From Chelydra serpentina (Eukaryota; Chordata; Testudines; Chelydridae), in assembly GCA_037349315.1 (NCBI GenBank), contig JBAIAC010000057.1, forward strand, positions 11,501,501 to 11,565,500: DNA of 64,000 nt, given 5' to 3'. A program made the translations under genes and the position numbers. Below the pieces are notes generated by a model, which was given only the letters and a program-made list of their open reading frames with translations, ran no database searches and was not told where the DNA came from. Below are positions 47,694-59,355 of this stretch, in pieces (the first letter of the stretch is position 1; each line of letters begins with the position of its first letter).

Positions 47694-49293
47694 TTTATTG
47701 GTACCAAAGTGTATGGATTGTTGTGTATTGCACAGGGACATAGCTACACACTTTGTCCACCGCGCCCCCCTCTCCCCCCCCCCCCCGGTACAACTACTAC
47801 CTGTCTCATTCTGGACAAGCTAGTTCCCCTATTTGAACTTCTGCCTTCCCCAAATATGCTCAGAAAGCCTGGGAACGTCTGGTGCCATTGGCAAGTTGGG
47901 GGTAGGGAATTTTAAGCAGAGGGGCTGCCTCGCTCTGTTCCCATTCTCTCTTGGAAGAAGCCTCACTTCACCCCTGCGTGCAAAAGGCACTTTTCCCTTT
48001 CCATTCAAATCCTCAGCCTCATCCAAGGAGCCTTCTCTGCCAATTCTGCCCACAGCGATGCTGGAACACGCCGAGGAACTCTGGCATGACAGTGTCAATG
48101 CAAGCTTTCGTCATTCAACACAGAGCCTGCTGCTTAAAAACTAAAGCAAATGTTTTTAGGGGGTCCTGTTCACAATGGGAGGAGAAACAGGCTGGCTACA
48201 GCTGGGTTTAAACATGACTGTTTAAACACGGTGCTGCTCATGGTGGTGAGGGTCTTAGTGAGACCACCAAATTCATGACTGCTCTTTACCATGGCATTTC
48301 TCAGTAAGATCTCCATGGTATAGAGATGACAATAGTCCAAACTATCCCTCGTGGGAATGCATGAGCTAGGATCATTTTTCTAAATACCTTTAGTGTGGTC
48401 CCCTCCTTCAGTAGGGATCTCTGCCCAACCACTGCCTGTCTTAAAACAGAACTTCTTCCAATCACTGGCCTATCTTAGAGCTCTCTCCAGTTGCCTTTAT
48501 CAAACCTGGTGGAATGAAGTCTTTTAAACGCCGCACTCGGAAAAACTGGAGCATGTCATACGAACCTTGTGGTCTGAACTGGAAAGCGTTGCTACTTTGT
48601 TGCCAAAAATAACGTAAGCCATCCCTGTGATGGAGCTGTTTTGACCCCCAATGCTGCGGTTCTGTTCGTTTGCAGGCATTTCATTAGCTGAGAGTATTTA
48701 ACAGCAAGAAGATGAACTGTGGGATTTTAAAACCAGTCTGGAAAAGGTCAGTAGTTGATTCCTAGTGGTGAGGAATTCAAGTGCATTGCTTTGAAGTGCA
48801 ACCCGTCCCCCCTTTGTTCTCCTACTGCCCCCTCAAGTTTTAAACATACAGAATATATTGAACACGCTGGTGATAATTCAGACTCTTTCAGGCACTATCG
48901 TTAGACAGAACAGTCATTTTGCTCATAGAGTTTTGCTTGAGATAGCAGCTCCTCTAATAATATCTCCCTGGATTCCCCTTATAACGGGAGGTTTCTTCTA
49001 GATCTTAAAAAGAGATCAATATACCAAAACCACATTCAATTAGAAAATGTAATCATCTCCTCTTCCTGGAAGTGACACCACCCCCATCCCAGGCTGGGGC
49101 AGGATTTTTACATCTTCGATATCCTTTCAACGGGTTTCACATTAAGTCAGTCTGAAACGTGATCAGGCCTCTGCTTACAAGTGTTCCAGTTAGTCTATTC
49201 AGCACTGTGTAAAGCAGGCACTAAGGGCTCGGTGGCTGATGCGTTCTCCCTGTTCCTCTTTGTCCCCTCTTGGCCTGCATCAGAGGGATCTTC
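47694..49293 (-). other. Putative 3' UTR of the L3MBTL-family gene
   Basis: Going downstream (leftward) from the stop codon, the first canonical AATAAA on the minus strand that I find is at 47694-47699 (TTTATT on the plus strand). This would give a 3' UTR of about 1.6 kb. The stretch carries no coding exon I can recognise. It contains a long C-rich run near 47760-47787. The end point is a guess from the signal alone; further AATAAA matches lie to the left, for example near 47066. Confidence 0.3.
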
Positions 49294-49422
49294 TCAGTCT
49301 TCTTCTGCGGATTTGAACATGAGGATGGCATTGTAGATTTTCAGCGCAGGACCCAGCTTAATGCTCAGTATTTTAACTATGTCCGCCTGGTTCAGGAGGA
49401 GGAAGGCTTCACCGTCTATCTG
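49294..49422 (-). CDS. L3MBTL1: L3MBTL-family gene, last coding exon (end of SAM domain and stop codon)
   Basis: A 129-bp coding segment with acceptor CTTACAG on the minus strand, ending at TGA (49296-49294). It encodes 42 residues: QIDGEAFLLLNQADIVKILS, then IKLGPALKIYNAILMFK and a short acidic tail SAEED. The segment KLGPALKIYNAILMFK is the most conserved stretch of the family. In the SAM fold it is the last helix, which forms the interface used in SAM-SAM contacts. KIYNAILMFK resembles L3MBTL1 more than the KIFNSILMFK I remember for L3MBTL3, hence the symbol. The frame is intact and the protein ends about where other family members end, so the gene looks functional. The 3' UTR continues leftward from here. 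Confidence 0.93.
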   Translation of the reverse strand, partial: QIDGEAFLLLNQADIVKILSIKLGPALKIYNAILMFKSAEED

Positions 49423-50189
49423 CTGTAAGACGGAGAAACAGTACGAAATGAAGATTACTGCCAGGAAACTTCCATGATTCCCTCCCCAGCTCCCAGCTTT
49501 CAATTAACATAACAATAATGTATTAGGTGCTGATGAAAGAAAGCAGAGTGACAGGCCTTGAGCCTTGAACTCCTGTATTCATCCACAGATAGACATGCAC
49601 AAGCTAAGCTTCCCGCACATGCTGCCCTTTTCAACATGACTCAGTCCTAGTGTAGAGGGACCATCTCTGGAAGTGAAAGCGCCTATGCTGCGACCTCTGA
49701 TAAGGGTGCAGTTAGTGGCTCTTATGATGGTGGATTATGTCCATTAGGAACTATATTGTGGCCTAAGGATTACTTCTATTTTAAAATTCAGATGCAATCA
49801 AGGATCCTACAAACTATTCAGAAAGTAAAATCATACACCCGACTCTCCATAAAATCCTGAAACATCACGGAAAGCAAATCTTCAGTAGGATGTCATTCAG
49901 AAACCACACCAATCATGGGCTGGAGTAATACAACACTCTGCTACTTTATACAGAGCTTCTTAGAGTCCCATTCAAACTATTCAGGGCAAAACTTAAAAAG
50001 GTGAAGGATCTTTGACCTGCAGATCTGCATGAATGCTTTGATCACAGATGCTGAAATCTCATAGCTGAGAAACAGTTTCCTGTGATTTAAAATTTGATTA
50101 TTTTCAGAAATACAATTCTGCCCATTAAATATGGAGTCTCCATGTAAGCAGAAAACAAAATAGATTCATGACAAATCAGTTTCAAAGGC

Positions 50190-51015
50190 ACAAAATGAGA
50201 TTGTTTAGTTTAGGAAGGAGAAACAAGAGAGGTATATAAAACAATGAATGGTACGGTGAAGAGTCTGCTCCTATTTACCCTCCTTCGTAATACAAGTGCA
50301 AGGGAACATCCAATTAAGGAAGCACCTTTAAAACTGATTACGGTAACCATCTTCTTATGTTTTTACAAAATACATATTTAAGCTGTGGAACTCCCTGCCA
50401 CCAGGTATCATTGAGTCCCAGACCTTAGAAATTTTTTTTTAAAAAAGGGAATAGACATTTACACGGATTAACAAGAACATCCACAGTTATCCTAGAGAGG
50501 ATAAAGTTACAATTCCTATAAACCCCTAGTGCTTCAGGGCAAGGGAAGCAGTGGGGGCAAAAGACCTATCTGGCTTCAAGATTAAGCTAGATAAGTTTAT
50601 GGAGGGGATGGTTTGATGGGATAACATGATCTTAGTCAAAGGTCAATTAATTGCCATCATAGGACCAATCGTCAGTGATGGGATGTTAGAAGTTACTACA
50701 GAGAACTTTTTCCTGGTGTCTGGCTGGTGAGTCTTGCCCACATGCTCAGGGTTTAGCTGATCGCCATATTTGGGGTCAGGAAGGAATTTTCCTCCAGGGT
50801 AAATTGGCAGAGGCCCTGGAGGTTTTTCGCCTTCCTCTGCAGCATGGGGCACAGGTCACTTACTTGAAGTCTTTAAACCATGATTTGAGGACTTCAATAG
50901 CTGAGACATAGGTGAGAGGTTTATTACAGGGGTGGGTGGGTGAGATTCTGTGGCCTGCATTGTGCAGGAGGTCAGACTAGATGATCATAATGGTCCCTTC
51001 TGACCTTAAAGTCTA
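50190..51015 (+). mobile_element. CR1-type LINE 3' fragment
   Basis: From about 50380 the plus strand carries the old CR1 C-terminal motif (AAGCTGTGGAACTCCCTGCC). The 3' UTR follows: CATGCTCAGGGTTTAGCTGA, GGAATTTTCCTCCAGGG, TTCCTCTGCAGCATGGGGCA. It ends GGTCAGACTAGATGATCATA, ATGGTCCCTTCTGACCTTAA, with ATGAGTCTATA at the end. Stops and gaps break the coding part. Confidence 0.8.
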
Positions 51016-51594
51016 TGAGTCTATAAGCCAAATATTAACCGATAGAGGCAAGAAAGGCATTTCCGTTATAGGCAAGTGTGACAAGGTGTGCTGAGTCAGG
51101 AGCGAACAACAGTCTGTCACTCTGATACCCACCAGTATTATATTATTTGGTATTAATTGGGACCTAATTGGACGACAAGTAGTTGACAGAGGTGTTCAAT
51201 TAACTGAGTAGAGCTACAGCTGAAGGGCTAATTGAAAGGGAAGCAGCCCTAGCAGGTGGGACTACATACATTGACGGCAGGAAGGAAGCGAGAGAGAGGA
51301 GGGAGGCTGAAGGAACATCATAAAGCACGGTGGTGAAGGAAACCTGGAGCAGTTGTGGTCTGTGATTAAGGCCTGAAAGGACTCTCTGGGGGACAACTAC
51401 TCCATTGACATCCATTACCGGGATCTGCAGCATCTGGCACTGGACAATATCAGAAATGGGGTCCTGGACTAGGCATGGCACATTTCTGATCCAGGATGAC
51501 GATTCTTACATTCCTAGGATTTTTTCTAACTGGAAATCTACTAGATTTTATCAACTGGCTGAATAGCACGGGTCTAATTACACTGGACAGTTAT

Positions 51595-51830
51595 ATGGGC
51601 AAGGCAAAGAACTGGGAGCCAGATCTTATTTCTGTTCCCCTATTCATAAAAACAGTGCGCGATCTTGTGTGACTCACTTAACCTCTCTGTGCCTCAGTCT
51701 CTGCAACTGTAGCATGGGAATGTCAGCAATGCTCCTTAAGTGTTAGGGGGTCACACAACTTAATTCATGAGTGTTTGTAAGGTGCTCAGGTACAGGACTG
51801 CTATGATGAGCACATTAGAAATGCCTAGAA
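51595..51830 (+). mobile_element. MIR-like SINE
   Basis: TGTGTGACTCACTTAACCTC, TCTGTGCCTCAGTCTCTGCA and TGTAGCATGGGAATGTCAGC follow the MIR core. The 3' part GTTTGTAAGGTGCTCAGG is also MIR-like. Confidence 0.7.
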
Positions 51831-53039
51831 ATAAACAGAGAGCGGCTTAAATAATGCCAAATAGATCTAAAAGAAAAAGTGTGCTGCAAAGCAGTCGTAT
51901 ATTTCAGCCTGATATTTTGAATCTGATACAATTATTACCGCTTCACATTGATCCTGTTACTTTCTACGTCATTTTATTTTAAAACGAGACCATTCCTGAA
52001 TTAGTCCCAGACGCAAATGTAATATCAGTGTCTATGGTATACGATGTGTCACTTTGTTCCATCCTGCTTGGCTTCTTTCTAAAATTCTTTGCACGATTCG
52101 CTCTCTTTAGCGCTAAGGTAACTTAATACGAAAATAAAGCATCCAGTTCCTCTCCTCCCCAAAGCCTGCACTGGATTTATTTACCTAAACAGAATGCAGT
52201 TACAGGCCTGATTACAGCTAATAGACTATTCTAGTGGAGTTCAGAGGTTCTGTCGCTCACGCCTTAATTCTTGCCAGATTCTCAGCCCATTATTAAAGGG
52301 GTTTTAATTTCAACCTCACAATTTAGTTTGAATACAAGTCTGAAAAGACATGAACCTCTCCATGCCAAGGGTAGGGACTGGCGCTGAACTGGCTATGCTG
52401 GAAATGAAATTAATTCTAACTACAAGATATAAAAAGTTTGAATGGTGGATTTATTAGTAGATTTACCAGTAGAATCTCATCCAAATCTCTATTTTCTGAA
52501 TACTTAGTCAGGAACTGGGTTATTTCCCTGTGCTCAGTTACACTGAAAAGTCCCCTATTTATGTGGATAAATTCCATGCCCCCCACTCTATTTAGTTAAA
52601 CAGTGTTCCACTGTAATATTACCTTCTGTATAGTACTTTTTGCAAGCCTCAAATTGACAACACACTGATGGTGCAAAAGGGAGGCACGAATAGGTAAGCT
52701 GATCAAAGGAGTGTTAAGTACATCTTGAATTGCACCAGGAAATGCAATTGGAAGCCAGTAGAGTCCAGAGAGCAAAGGTATGATTCATTAGAGAAAGTTT
52801 GCAAAGTAAGCAGACAGCCAGGTTCTGCAGTAGCTGAAGTTTTTGAGTGGTGTTAAAAGGCCAGGGAGAGTGCAGTGCAGTAATCCAACCTGGGAAGTGA
52901 GAAAGGCAGGGAAAATTGGGCCAAGATTTGCATCTAAGAGGAAAGGCTACAACTTCCTAAACAGCTGCAGATTCAAAAAAGTCTCATCCGTTGTTGCTGC
53001 CTAGGAATCCAGGAACAGCCAGCGATCCCTAAGAGAATC

Positions 53040-53465
53040 CCCAGGTTGTCCCTGCAGCTCCCCCTAGGAGCTGCAGGGACATGCCAGCTGCTTCAGGGGA
53101 GCTGCACGGAGCCAGGTAGGGAGCCTGCCAGCTCTGCAAATCATCCCCCACCAGCACGGGTCCCAGGCCACTGCCCCTCCCCTCTCCCCGCCCCGCAGCA
53201 TCAGCAGGGGTCTCGGGCCATGCACCGCCCGTCTCCCCCTCAGTATCAGCAGGGGGGTCCCGGACACCCACCCCAGCATCCGCAGTGCCCCTGGACCACC
53301 CACCCCAGAGCAGCCCCGGATTCCCAGCCCAAGTCTTAGTTGGGGGTATATAGTACAAGTCATGGATAGTTCATGGGCTGTGAATTTTTGTTTATTGCCT
53401 GTGATCTGTCCAGGACTTTTACTAAAAATATCCGTGACTAAAATGTAGCCGTAGGCATACCCAAT
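53040..53465. mobile_element. Probable hAT-type element with internal GC-rich tandem block
   Basis: The right part TGACTAAAATGTAGCCGTAG, preceded by TGTCCAGGACTTTTACTAAA, is a segment I know from turtle hAT-type repeats. The inner part is a degenerate tandem array around CAGCATCAGCAGGGGTCTCG. Ends are not resolved. Confidence 0.45.
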
Positions 53466-53759
53466 CACTTTAAGGAGCAGATGAGATCTTCATTGCATTG
53501 CATTGTCCAAGACAGGATCTGAAGAATAACCTATGCCAGTTTAAATTCACACTCCAGTTTTAAAGTTTTACTCCTCATGTTGGAATTTGGCTAGGATGCT
53601 GCAGCTCCCCAGAAGTGCCACATTCTCCTTCATAGGCAGAAATCGTAGCTTAGCTAGGCACTAGGCACCAGGACTCCAAATCAATAGAAAGGCAAGAGCA
53701 CATAGCTGGCAGTAGAATCTCCAGTACTACAGGACAACACTTAATCAGGCTTTACTTAC

Positions 53760-53822
53760 CTCTTCCCTGAATACCGAAGCTTGTTCCTGACAGCCAGGTA
53801 AACGCTGGACAAAGCTAGCCAC
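53760..53822 (-). CDS. L3MBTL1: L3MBTL-family gene, penultimate coding exon (core of SAM domain)
   Basis: A 63-bp exon of exactly 21 codons, with acceptor TTTATTTTAG and donor GAG|GTAAGT on the minus strand. It encodes VASFVQRLPGCQEQ followed by ASVFREE. Both flanking introns are phase 0, so it joins WTVEE of the upstream exon and QIDGEAF of the downstream exon without a break. The pattern W-[ST]-V-x-E-V-x-x-F-[VI]-x-x-L-x-G-C, then F-x-x-E-x-I-D-G, is the helix 1-3 signature of the L3MBTL SAM domain. The exon is too small for ordinary ORF finding and was located from its splice sites and reading frame. Its acceptor has a weak, A-interrupted pyrimidine tract, but the protein match makes the call firm. 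Confidence 0.9.
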
Positions 53823-54179
53823 CTAAAATAAATAGTGGAAATAATGCAGTTAACACAGAGAGATTAATGGGACACCATCAATTTAATAAACATATTTCCA
53901 TCTTAATATGTTCTACCTATTATAGTTACAAATGACATCTGAAATGTCTATAGCTGAAAGTGATGATAGCAAAAGTCTCTTTTTCCGTTTGTCTCCTCTG
54001 TGCATCTGACAGCACTGTGCGCATAGTCAATTCCACGGTCTCCCATGGAGAGTCAGCCAGTTTCTCCCTTGCTGAAAAAGCCCTTACAAAACATTGACAT
54101 TATTTTTAAGGATTTAGAGGGCGCGCTGTCAGAAAATGGAATTTTTGGAAATTAAGATCATTTAAATGAGTTGACAGCG

Positions 54180-54530
54180 TCCCTTTAAGAGGCAAGATTT
54201 AGACAACTAAATATGTATGGCTTGCCTGAGGAAGGGGAACAACATTTTAAACACATGTGAAAAGTGGAAGCACTAGGGAGAGAAAGGAACTTCCATTCAG
54301 TTATGGTGAAGCAAGGGAGTATAACTAGGACCAATGGGATTAAATGAGGAAAAGTTAATTTTGCGTTGAGTAGCAGGAAAAACTTTCTGAGATGTGTTCG
54401 ACTGTGAAATAGTCTCCCCAGGGATGTGGTGAAAGTTCTATGAGTTAGGTTATTTAAAACTGGACTATACCAGTGCACTATATGGGGGAAGAGAGAGAAG
54501 AAGAAATAGACTAGATGACTTTATGTGTGT
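54180..54530 (+). mobile_element. Old CR1-like LINE tail
   Basis: GGCAAGATTTAGACAACTAA, AGCAGGAAAAACTTTCTGAG, CTCCCCAGGGATGTGGTGAA and AACTGGACTATACCAGTGCA follow the CR1/L3 C-terminal coding order (RKNF, then LPR/GDVV, then LFKTGL). Diverged, with stops. Confidence 0.7.
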
Positions 54531-56825
54531 CGTTTCAGTCTCTAGCTTCCATGGTTCATGGAAGATTTGTATATCAAGGCATAATCTGTTCAAACATCTC
54601 TTCCTAATTGGATGCTTCCTACAGGGAATGGCGCTATTTCATAAGACATGCTCACTTGAGTTGGTATAGATGTGACATTTCTCCCACCAATACAAATGGA
54701 CAAGCAGTTAAAAGGGACACTGTCAAATACTATTTCCTCTCTCTTCTTTTTAACTCCTGATTGTCCAACCCCATCCTCTCCTAAAACGCAAGGATACAAA
54801 ATGCCTTGTCCTGCTGATTCTACTGTTTCTGAATTTAGCAAATATTAATTATTCCTTCTCGCCCCCATGAGACTACACGGAAACGAAGCAAACAGGGTTC
54901 CTTCTGTTTACAGAAAACTCCCATTGATTTCATCGGAAGTGTAGGTGCCCAGCACCCTTTAGGATCAGGCCCAGTGTTTAGCTGCTGTGGCTATGCCAGC
55001 AAGGAGAGCTCTGTTTCACAGGATTCATACCAAAAATGGTAACTTTATACAAAGAGGAAATTTGGGGTTTCTGAATGGTGAGATGTGACTCCAGCAGCCT
55101 AGGTTGTTTGCAGAGGTAATTTCTCCTTGGTTTCCCCTATGGAAAAGTCCTATAGAATTTAAACAAAAATGAAAACCTTTCTATTGGTTTCTGAATTGTG
55201 CTACAGAATTTCATATAAAAAAATGTATCCTATATGTTACAGTACACGCAACAGGGTGGTCTGTCTCCTTTAAAGGGCAGTGGGGCCCAGAGACAGCCAA
55301 CCCTATTCCATGATATGGGCCCTTTAAGAAAACAGATGTTTAAGGGGCTAGCAGACAAACTGGGAAAAGGAGGTCGGGTTAATCAAGTGGCTACCCCTGA
55401 ACATAATAAAAGTCAGCTGACTTTCAGGGGGCAGAGAAGAACTGCAAGGGAGCAGCTCCCTGGAATGAGAACCAGATTCTGGTGGGGTGGGGAAACCTGC
55501 CTGAATCACTGCACAGGCCAAGAAAGAGGGCTGTAGAGTCCTGAATGAAGGGAAAGGACTTGTGAGTCTAGGGACCAGAGCAGGAGGAGACCTGTGGAAA
55601 CGACTCTGCACAGAGGCTGCGGGCTGCAGTCGGATGGAATTGTGGGGGGATGGGGCTGGAACAAGTTGAATGGGAAGGCACAAGGAGGAAGACTGGGCCA
55701 AAGAGGAACGTACACTATAAAAGAACAATTTAGACCCTTAGAGAGGGAATGTTACTTTAAATACTCTTGGCTGTGAAGGGTTATTTGGGAGAACCAAGAG
55801 AGAACTGAGGGCAGGGTGCCTGCAATGCTACATCATGCCATGAGAGGGCATGCTGTGAGACCTGCTAGAATACAGTAACAGGAGGTTCAAAGGCTCTCAT
55901 TGTCTAAGATCTACGCCTGATCATGCATTCCCACTCCATTCCTCACATCGATCTCTCCACCTCCATGAGGAAGAAGGGCTCAGGTGCTTCATGCCAACAT
56001 CTTCCCCACTCCTCTGGCCCAGCAGAGGGTGCTCTGCACTGTCGGGGGCTGCATGGGAGTAGGGATCTAGAATCAGGGAAGGCCAAGGGAAGCAATGACG
56101 CATGGCCAAGAATGAGACTGGGGGGAAGCTACAGCGCCAGGGACCCAGTGGGGGCTGCCAGCGACCAGAGTTGGTTCAGAGATACAGGACTTGCGCAGGG
56201 ATACCTCTGGCCTCCTGCAGATCTCCAGGGATCATCAGATTTGTGGGTGGGCTCTAGGGCATTTTCTGTGGGATGGTAAACCCCAACCTGCCCTTCCCAC
56301 GGGGAAAGCCACAGAGTCCCCCACATGCTGCGTGGTGATCTCTGTGAGGACATGACAGAGATGCCCATGGGAAAAGTCCCCACCTGTGGCTCTCCATGCT
56401 GGGGAGGGAAACAGGAGATCTGATCCATAGGTTTTAAAGTCATTTCTAGAGAACATCCCGTGACGCTCTTTACCTCAGGAAAACACCCTGTACCCTCATG
56501 TTCATCCTTATAAAACGATTGTGTGGTATCCAATGCAAAGTTTGCAATGTCGGGTGTCTTTGGAAGGATCATGATGCACTGAGCATTGTTGTTATAGTAA
56601 TGTTATAGGCTGTAATTTCATGGATACAGTTATGAGGCTGAAAATGTGTCCTCATGGCTTAAAACAAGCCCAGGCAAAATTCTCCAGGAACAGTGGGGCA
56701 GTTCACTCCTCATCAGGGCATGTATGGGACAAGCCCAGCCCAGCCTCAGAGGAACAAAGGACACTGGCCTAGGCAGCAACAAAGGATCTGTTGGATTCTT
56801 GAGTGAGTCACCCCCCCTTCCCTTG

Positions 56826-57852
56826 GGGCTTGTCTACACTACCAAGTTTTGTTGACAAAACTTATGTTGACACCCAAAAGTCAACAAAACAAAAATCGCC
56901 AAAGGGTGTTCACACTTGCTCCCTCTGTTGACAGATCACGTCCACATTGGGGAAACCATCATCGACAGGGTGAGCGATGCACCGCGGATATGTATTCCCC
57001 AGCGCAGTGTTGTGGGAAGGAAGAGCTGATCCTTGCGCATCTTGGGATGCTCTCCGAGTTCCCCCACAGCCCCCTCAGCCGTCGAGAGCAGCATCCTGGG
57101 TAGCTCTGTGAGCTCTCTGTGCTGAGGAATGGCAAAGCAGCACAGCAGTCTGTCCCCGGCCCACTGCGGCAGTAGTCTGCCTGCAGCTGTGTCCCTACTG
57201 CCGGGCAGAACAGGAGCATTCCAATGATTTGCTCTTTGGCTTTGGCTACACTCGAAACTTCAACGCGCTGCCGCGGCAGCGCTTTCAAGTGCGAGTGTGG
57301 TCACGCGCCAGCACTGGGAGTGAGCTCTCCCAGCGCTGCAGGCACTCCACCTCCACGAGGGGAATAGCTTACAGCGCTGGGGCACTGGCTACACTGGCGC
57401 GTTACAGCGCTTGACTTGCTGCGCTCAGGGGGGTGTTTTTTCACACCCCTGAGAGAGACAGTTGCAGCGCTGTAAAGTGCCAGTGTAGCCATAGCCTTTG
57501 TTTGCTCCCCAAACGAAGCAGCACAGATACTTCCCGGAGCTTTGAAAGGGGAGGGGCGCATGCCTGCAGGGCAGCAGAGAGCAAAACACTGAGCCGAGCC
57601 ATCAGGGCAGGCCTTGTGGGATACTGGCGGGAGCCAGTTCTGTCGACAAAACAACCAGCAGTGTCTACACTGGCTCTTTGTCGACAATAAAGGGAGGGGA
57701 AAAGACAAAAGTCTCTCGTAGGGGCGGAAGTCTTTTGTCGCCAAGACTGGGCATTTTTCGTGACAAAAGTCCCATCGTAGTGTGAACGCTCTTGCTGTTT
57801 TGTCACCAAAAGGCAGTTTTTGGCAACAAAACTTGCCAGTGTAGACAAGCCC
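56826..57852. mobile_element. hAT-type element inserted in the solo LTR
   Basis: Perfect 15-bp inverted ends GGGCTTGTCTACACT and AGTGTAGACAAGCCC. The match extends inward (CCAAGTTTTGTTG against CAACAAAACTTGCC) with two mismatches. The ORFs inside are short and unrelated to a transposase. No clear 8-bp duplication flanks it. It contains a second hAT-type element at 57236-57500. Confidence 0.85.
57236..57500. mobile_element. hAT-type element nested inside another hAT-type element
   Basis: The ends TTGGCTTTGGCTACACT and AGTGTAGCCATAGCCTTTG are inverted. Flanks TTTGCTCT (57228-57235) and TTTGCTCC (57501-57508) match at 7 of 8 positions, fitting a target duplication. The inside has CAGCGCTGCAGGCACTCC and other AGCGCT motifs. 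Confidence 0.75.
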
Positions 57853-59156
57853 TGGGTCAATTTGGGACTACAATGAGATAATGCTCACCTGACTCTGAAG
57901 CGGGGGCAGGGCAAAGCCAAGAGGGAAGAAAGGACATGATAAAAGGGAGAGACGTTTGCCATACTCTTCCACCTCTATCTACAGACACCACCAACAAGCG
58001 ACTGAAGCGCTGATCAAAGGGGAGAGCCTGGCTGAAGAGCAACCAGCCAGCCTGTGATGAGAAGCATCTAAGTTTATACGGGCACTGAAAGTGTTAAGAT
58101 CAGCTTAGAATGCGTTTTGCTTTTATTTCATTTGATCTAATCTGACTTGTTGTGCTTTGACTTATAATCACTTAAAATCTATCTTTTGTAGTTAATAAAT
58201 GTGTTTGTTTATTCTGCCTGAAGCAGCACATTTGGTTTGAAGTGTGTCAGAGACTCCCCTTGGGATAACAAGTCCAGTGCATATCAATTTCTTTGTTACA
58301 TTGATGAACTCATATAGGCTTGCGGCGTCCAGAGGGTATAACTGGACACTGCAAGACGGAGGTTCCTAGGGTTGTGTCTGGGTCGGGAGATATTGGCTAG
58401 TGTCATTTGGTTGCACAATCCAAGCAGTGGCTGGCCAAAAGTGCCACTCACATAGCTGGGAGCAGCTTACATGCCAGAGGCTGTGCGTGAACATCCCGGG
58501 AGTGGGAGTTCTCACAGCAGAGCAGGGTAAGACTGTTTTCCAGAGTCGAGGACTGGAGTGGCCTAGCAGATCACCGGTCCAGATAACACCAGGAGAACGT
58601 CACACATCCTCAATATCATGAAATTCTATAGGGCTTCTTCTATAAGGGTTGCAATGAGGTCTTAGATTTGAGCTAGGATATTGAAGTCTCCATAATTCTG
58701 GCATCTTTAACTACCCCTTTCCTCTGATGGATACTTCCTCTAGCATAGATCTCTATTATTATACCTGGTAACAATTGTGAAGGTAGTGGGATGCTGGAGT
58801 CTAAGCCAGTATGCGGCCTCCCTGTAATAACATATCAAAGTAGGATTGACAAGGCCATGTGAAAATATGCAAATAGGAGCTAGTATTAACAAGAGCTTTA
58901 TAATCCACATGCAGCTTGCACAAGGACAATCTCCCACAGCCGTCTGTATTAACATCTCATGCGGGATTAACTAATGAGCAATTCAAGCTCTGTCACATAT
59001 TAATATATCCCTGGGACTCGACCCTCCCAACCCTACCATCTAGCTACACTTTGAAAACATGACAGGAAGCTTTCAATAAATAACAAGCCCTCATTCAAAT
59101 GACAGCTCTTTTTGATTGGTCAGTATTACTGATGACAAGCCTTTACTTTGGTGTCT

Positions 59157-59332
59157 CAGGGGGGGAGGGATAGCTCAGTGGTTTGAGCATTGGCCTGCTA
59201 AACCCAGGATTGTGAGTTCAATCCTTGAGGGGGCCATTTAGGGATCTGGGGCAAAAATTGGGGATTGGTCCTGCTTTGAGCAGGGGGTTGGACTAGATGA
59301 CCTCCTAAGGTCCCTTCCAACTCTGATGATCT
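59157..59332 (+). mobile_element. Cry I-type tRNA-derived SINE
   Basis: Full plus-orientation copy. The A-box region AGGGATAGCTCAGTGGTTTG is at 59166, the B-box region TTGTGAGTTCAATCCTTGAG at about 59209. The body GGGGCAAAAATTGGGGATTG and the CR1-like tail GGTTGGACTAGATGACCTCC follow. It has the features of a tRNA-derived SINE mobilised by CR1. Confidence 0.96.
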
Positions 59333-59355
59333 ATTACTGCTGGTCATTCATTTCA

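Larger units (their letters stand above)
49423..53759 (-). other. Last intron of the L3MBTL-family gene
   Basis: This 4.3-kb phase 0 intron starts with GTAAGT and ends with CTTACAG on the minus strand. It holds CR1-type LINE debris (50190-51015), a MIR-like SINE (51595-51830) and a GC-rich tandem block inside a repeat (53040-53465). The remainder looks unique. I see no additional exon in it. Confidence 0.8.
56459..58604 (+). mobile_element. Solo LTR of a retroelement, interrupted by hAT insertions
   Basis: The ends CGTGACG and CGTCACA are inverted (TGTGACG with one change at the left end). They are flanked by the exact 5-bp direct repeat CATCC at 56454-56458 and 58605-58609. That is the signature of LTR integration followed by loss of the internal region. 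Without the 1027-bp hAT insertion the LTR is about 1.1 kb. An AATAAA at 58194-58199 could be its polyadenylation signal, suggesting plus orientation. No coding region remains. Whether it is ERV or gypsy is undecided. Confidence 0.75.

Noticed and set aside
59165..59240. Possible tRNA gene (A and B box present)
   Set aside because: The A/B boxes belong to the head of a Cry I SINE; the body and CR1-like tail follow directly, and the same unit recurs three more times.
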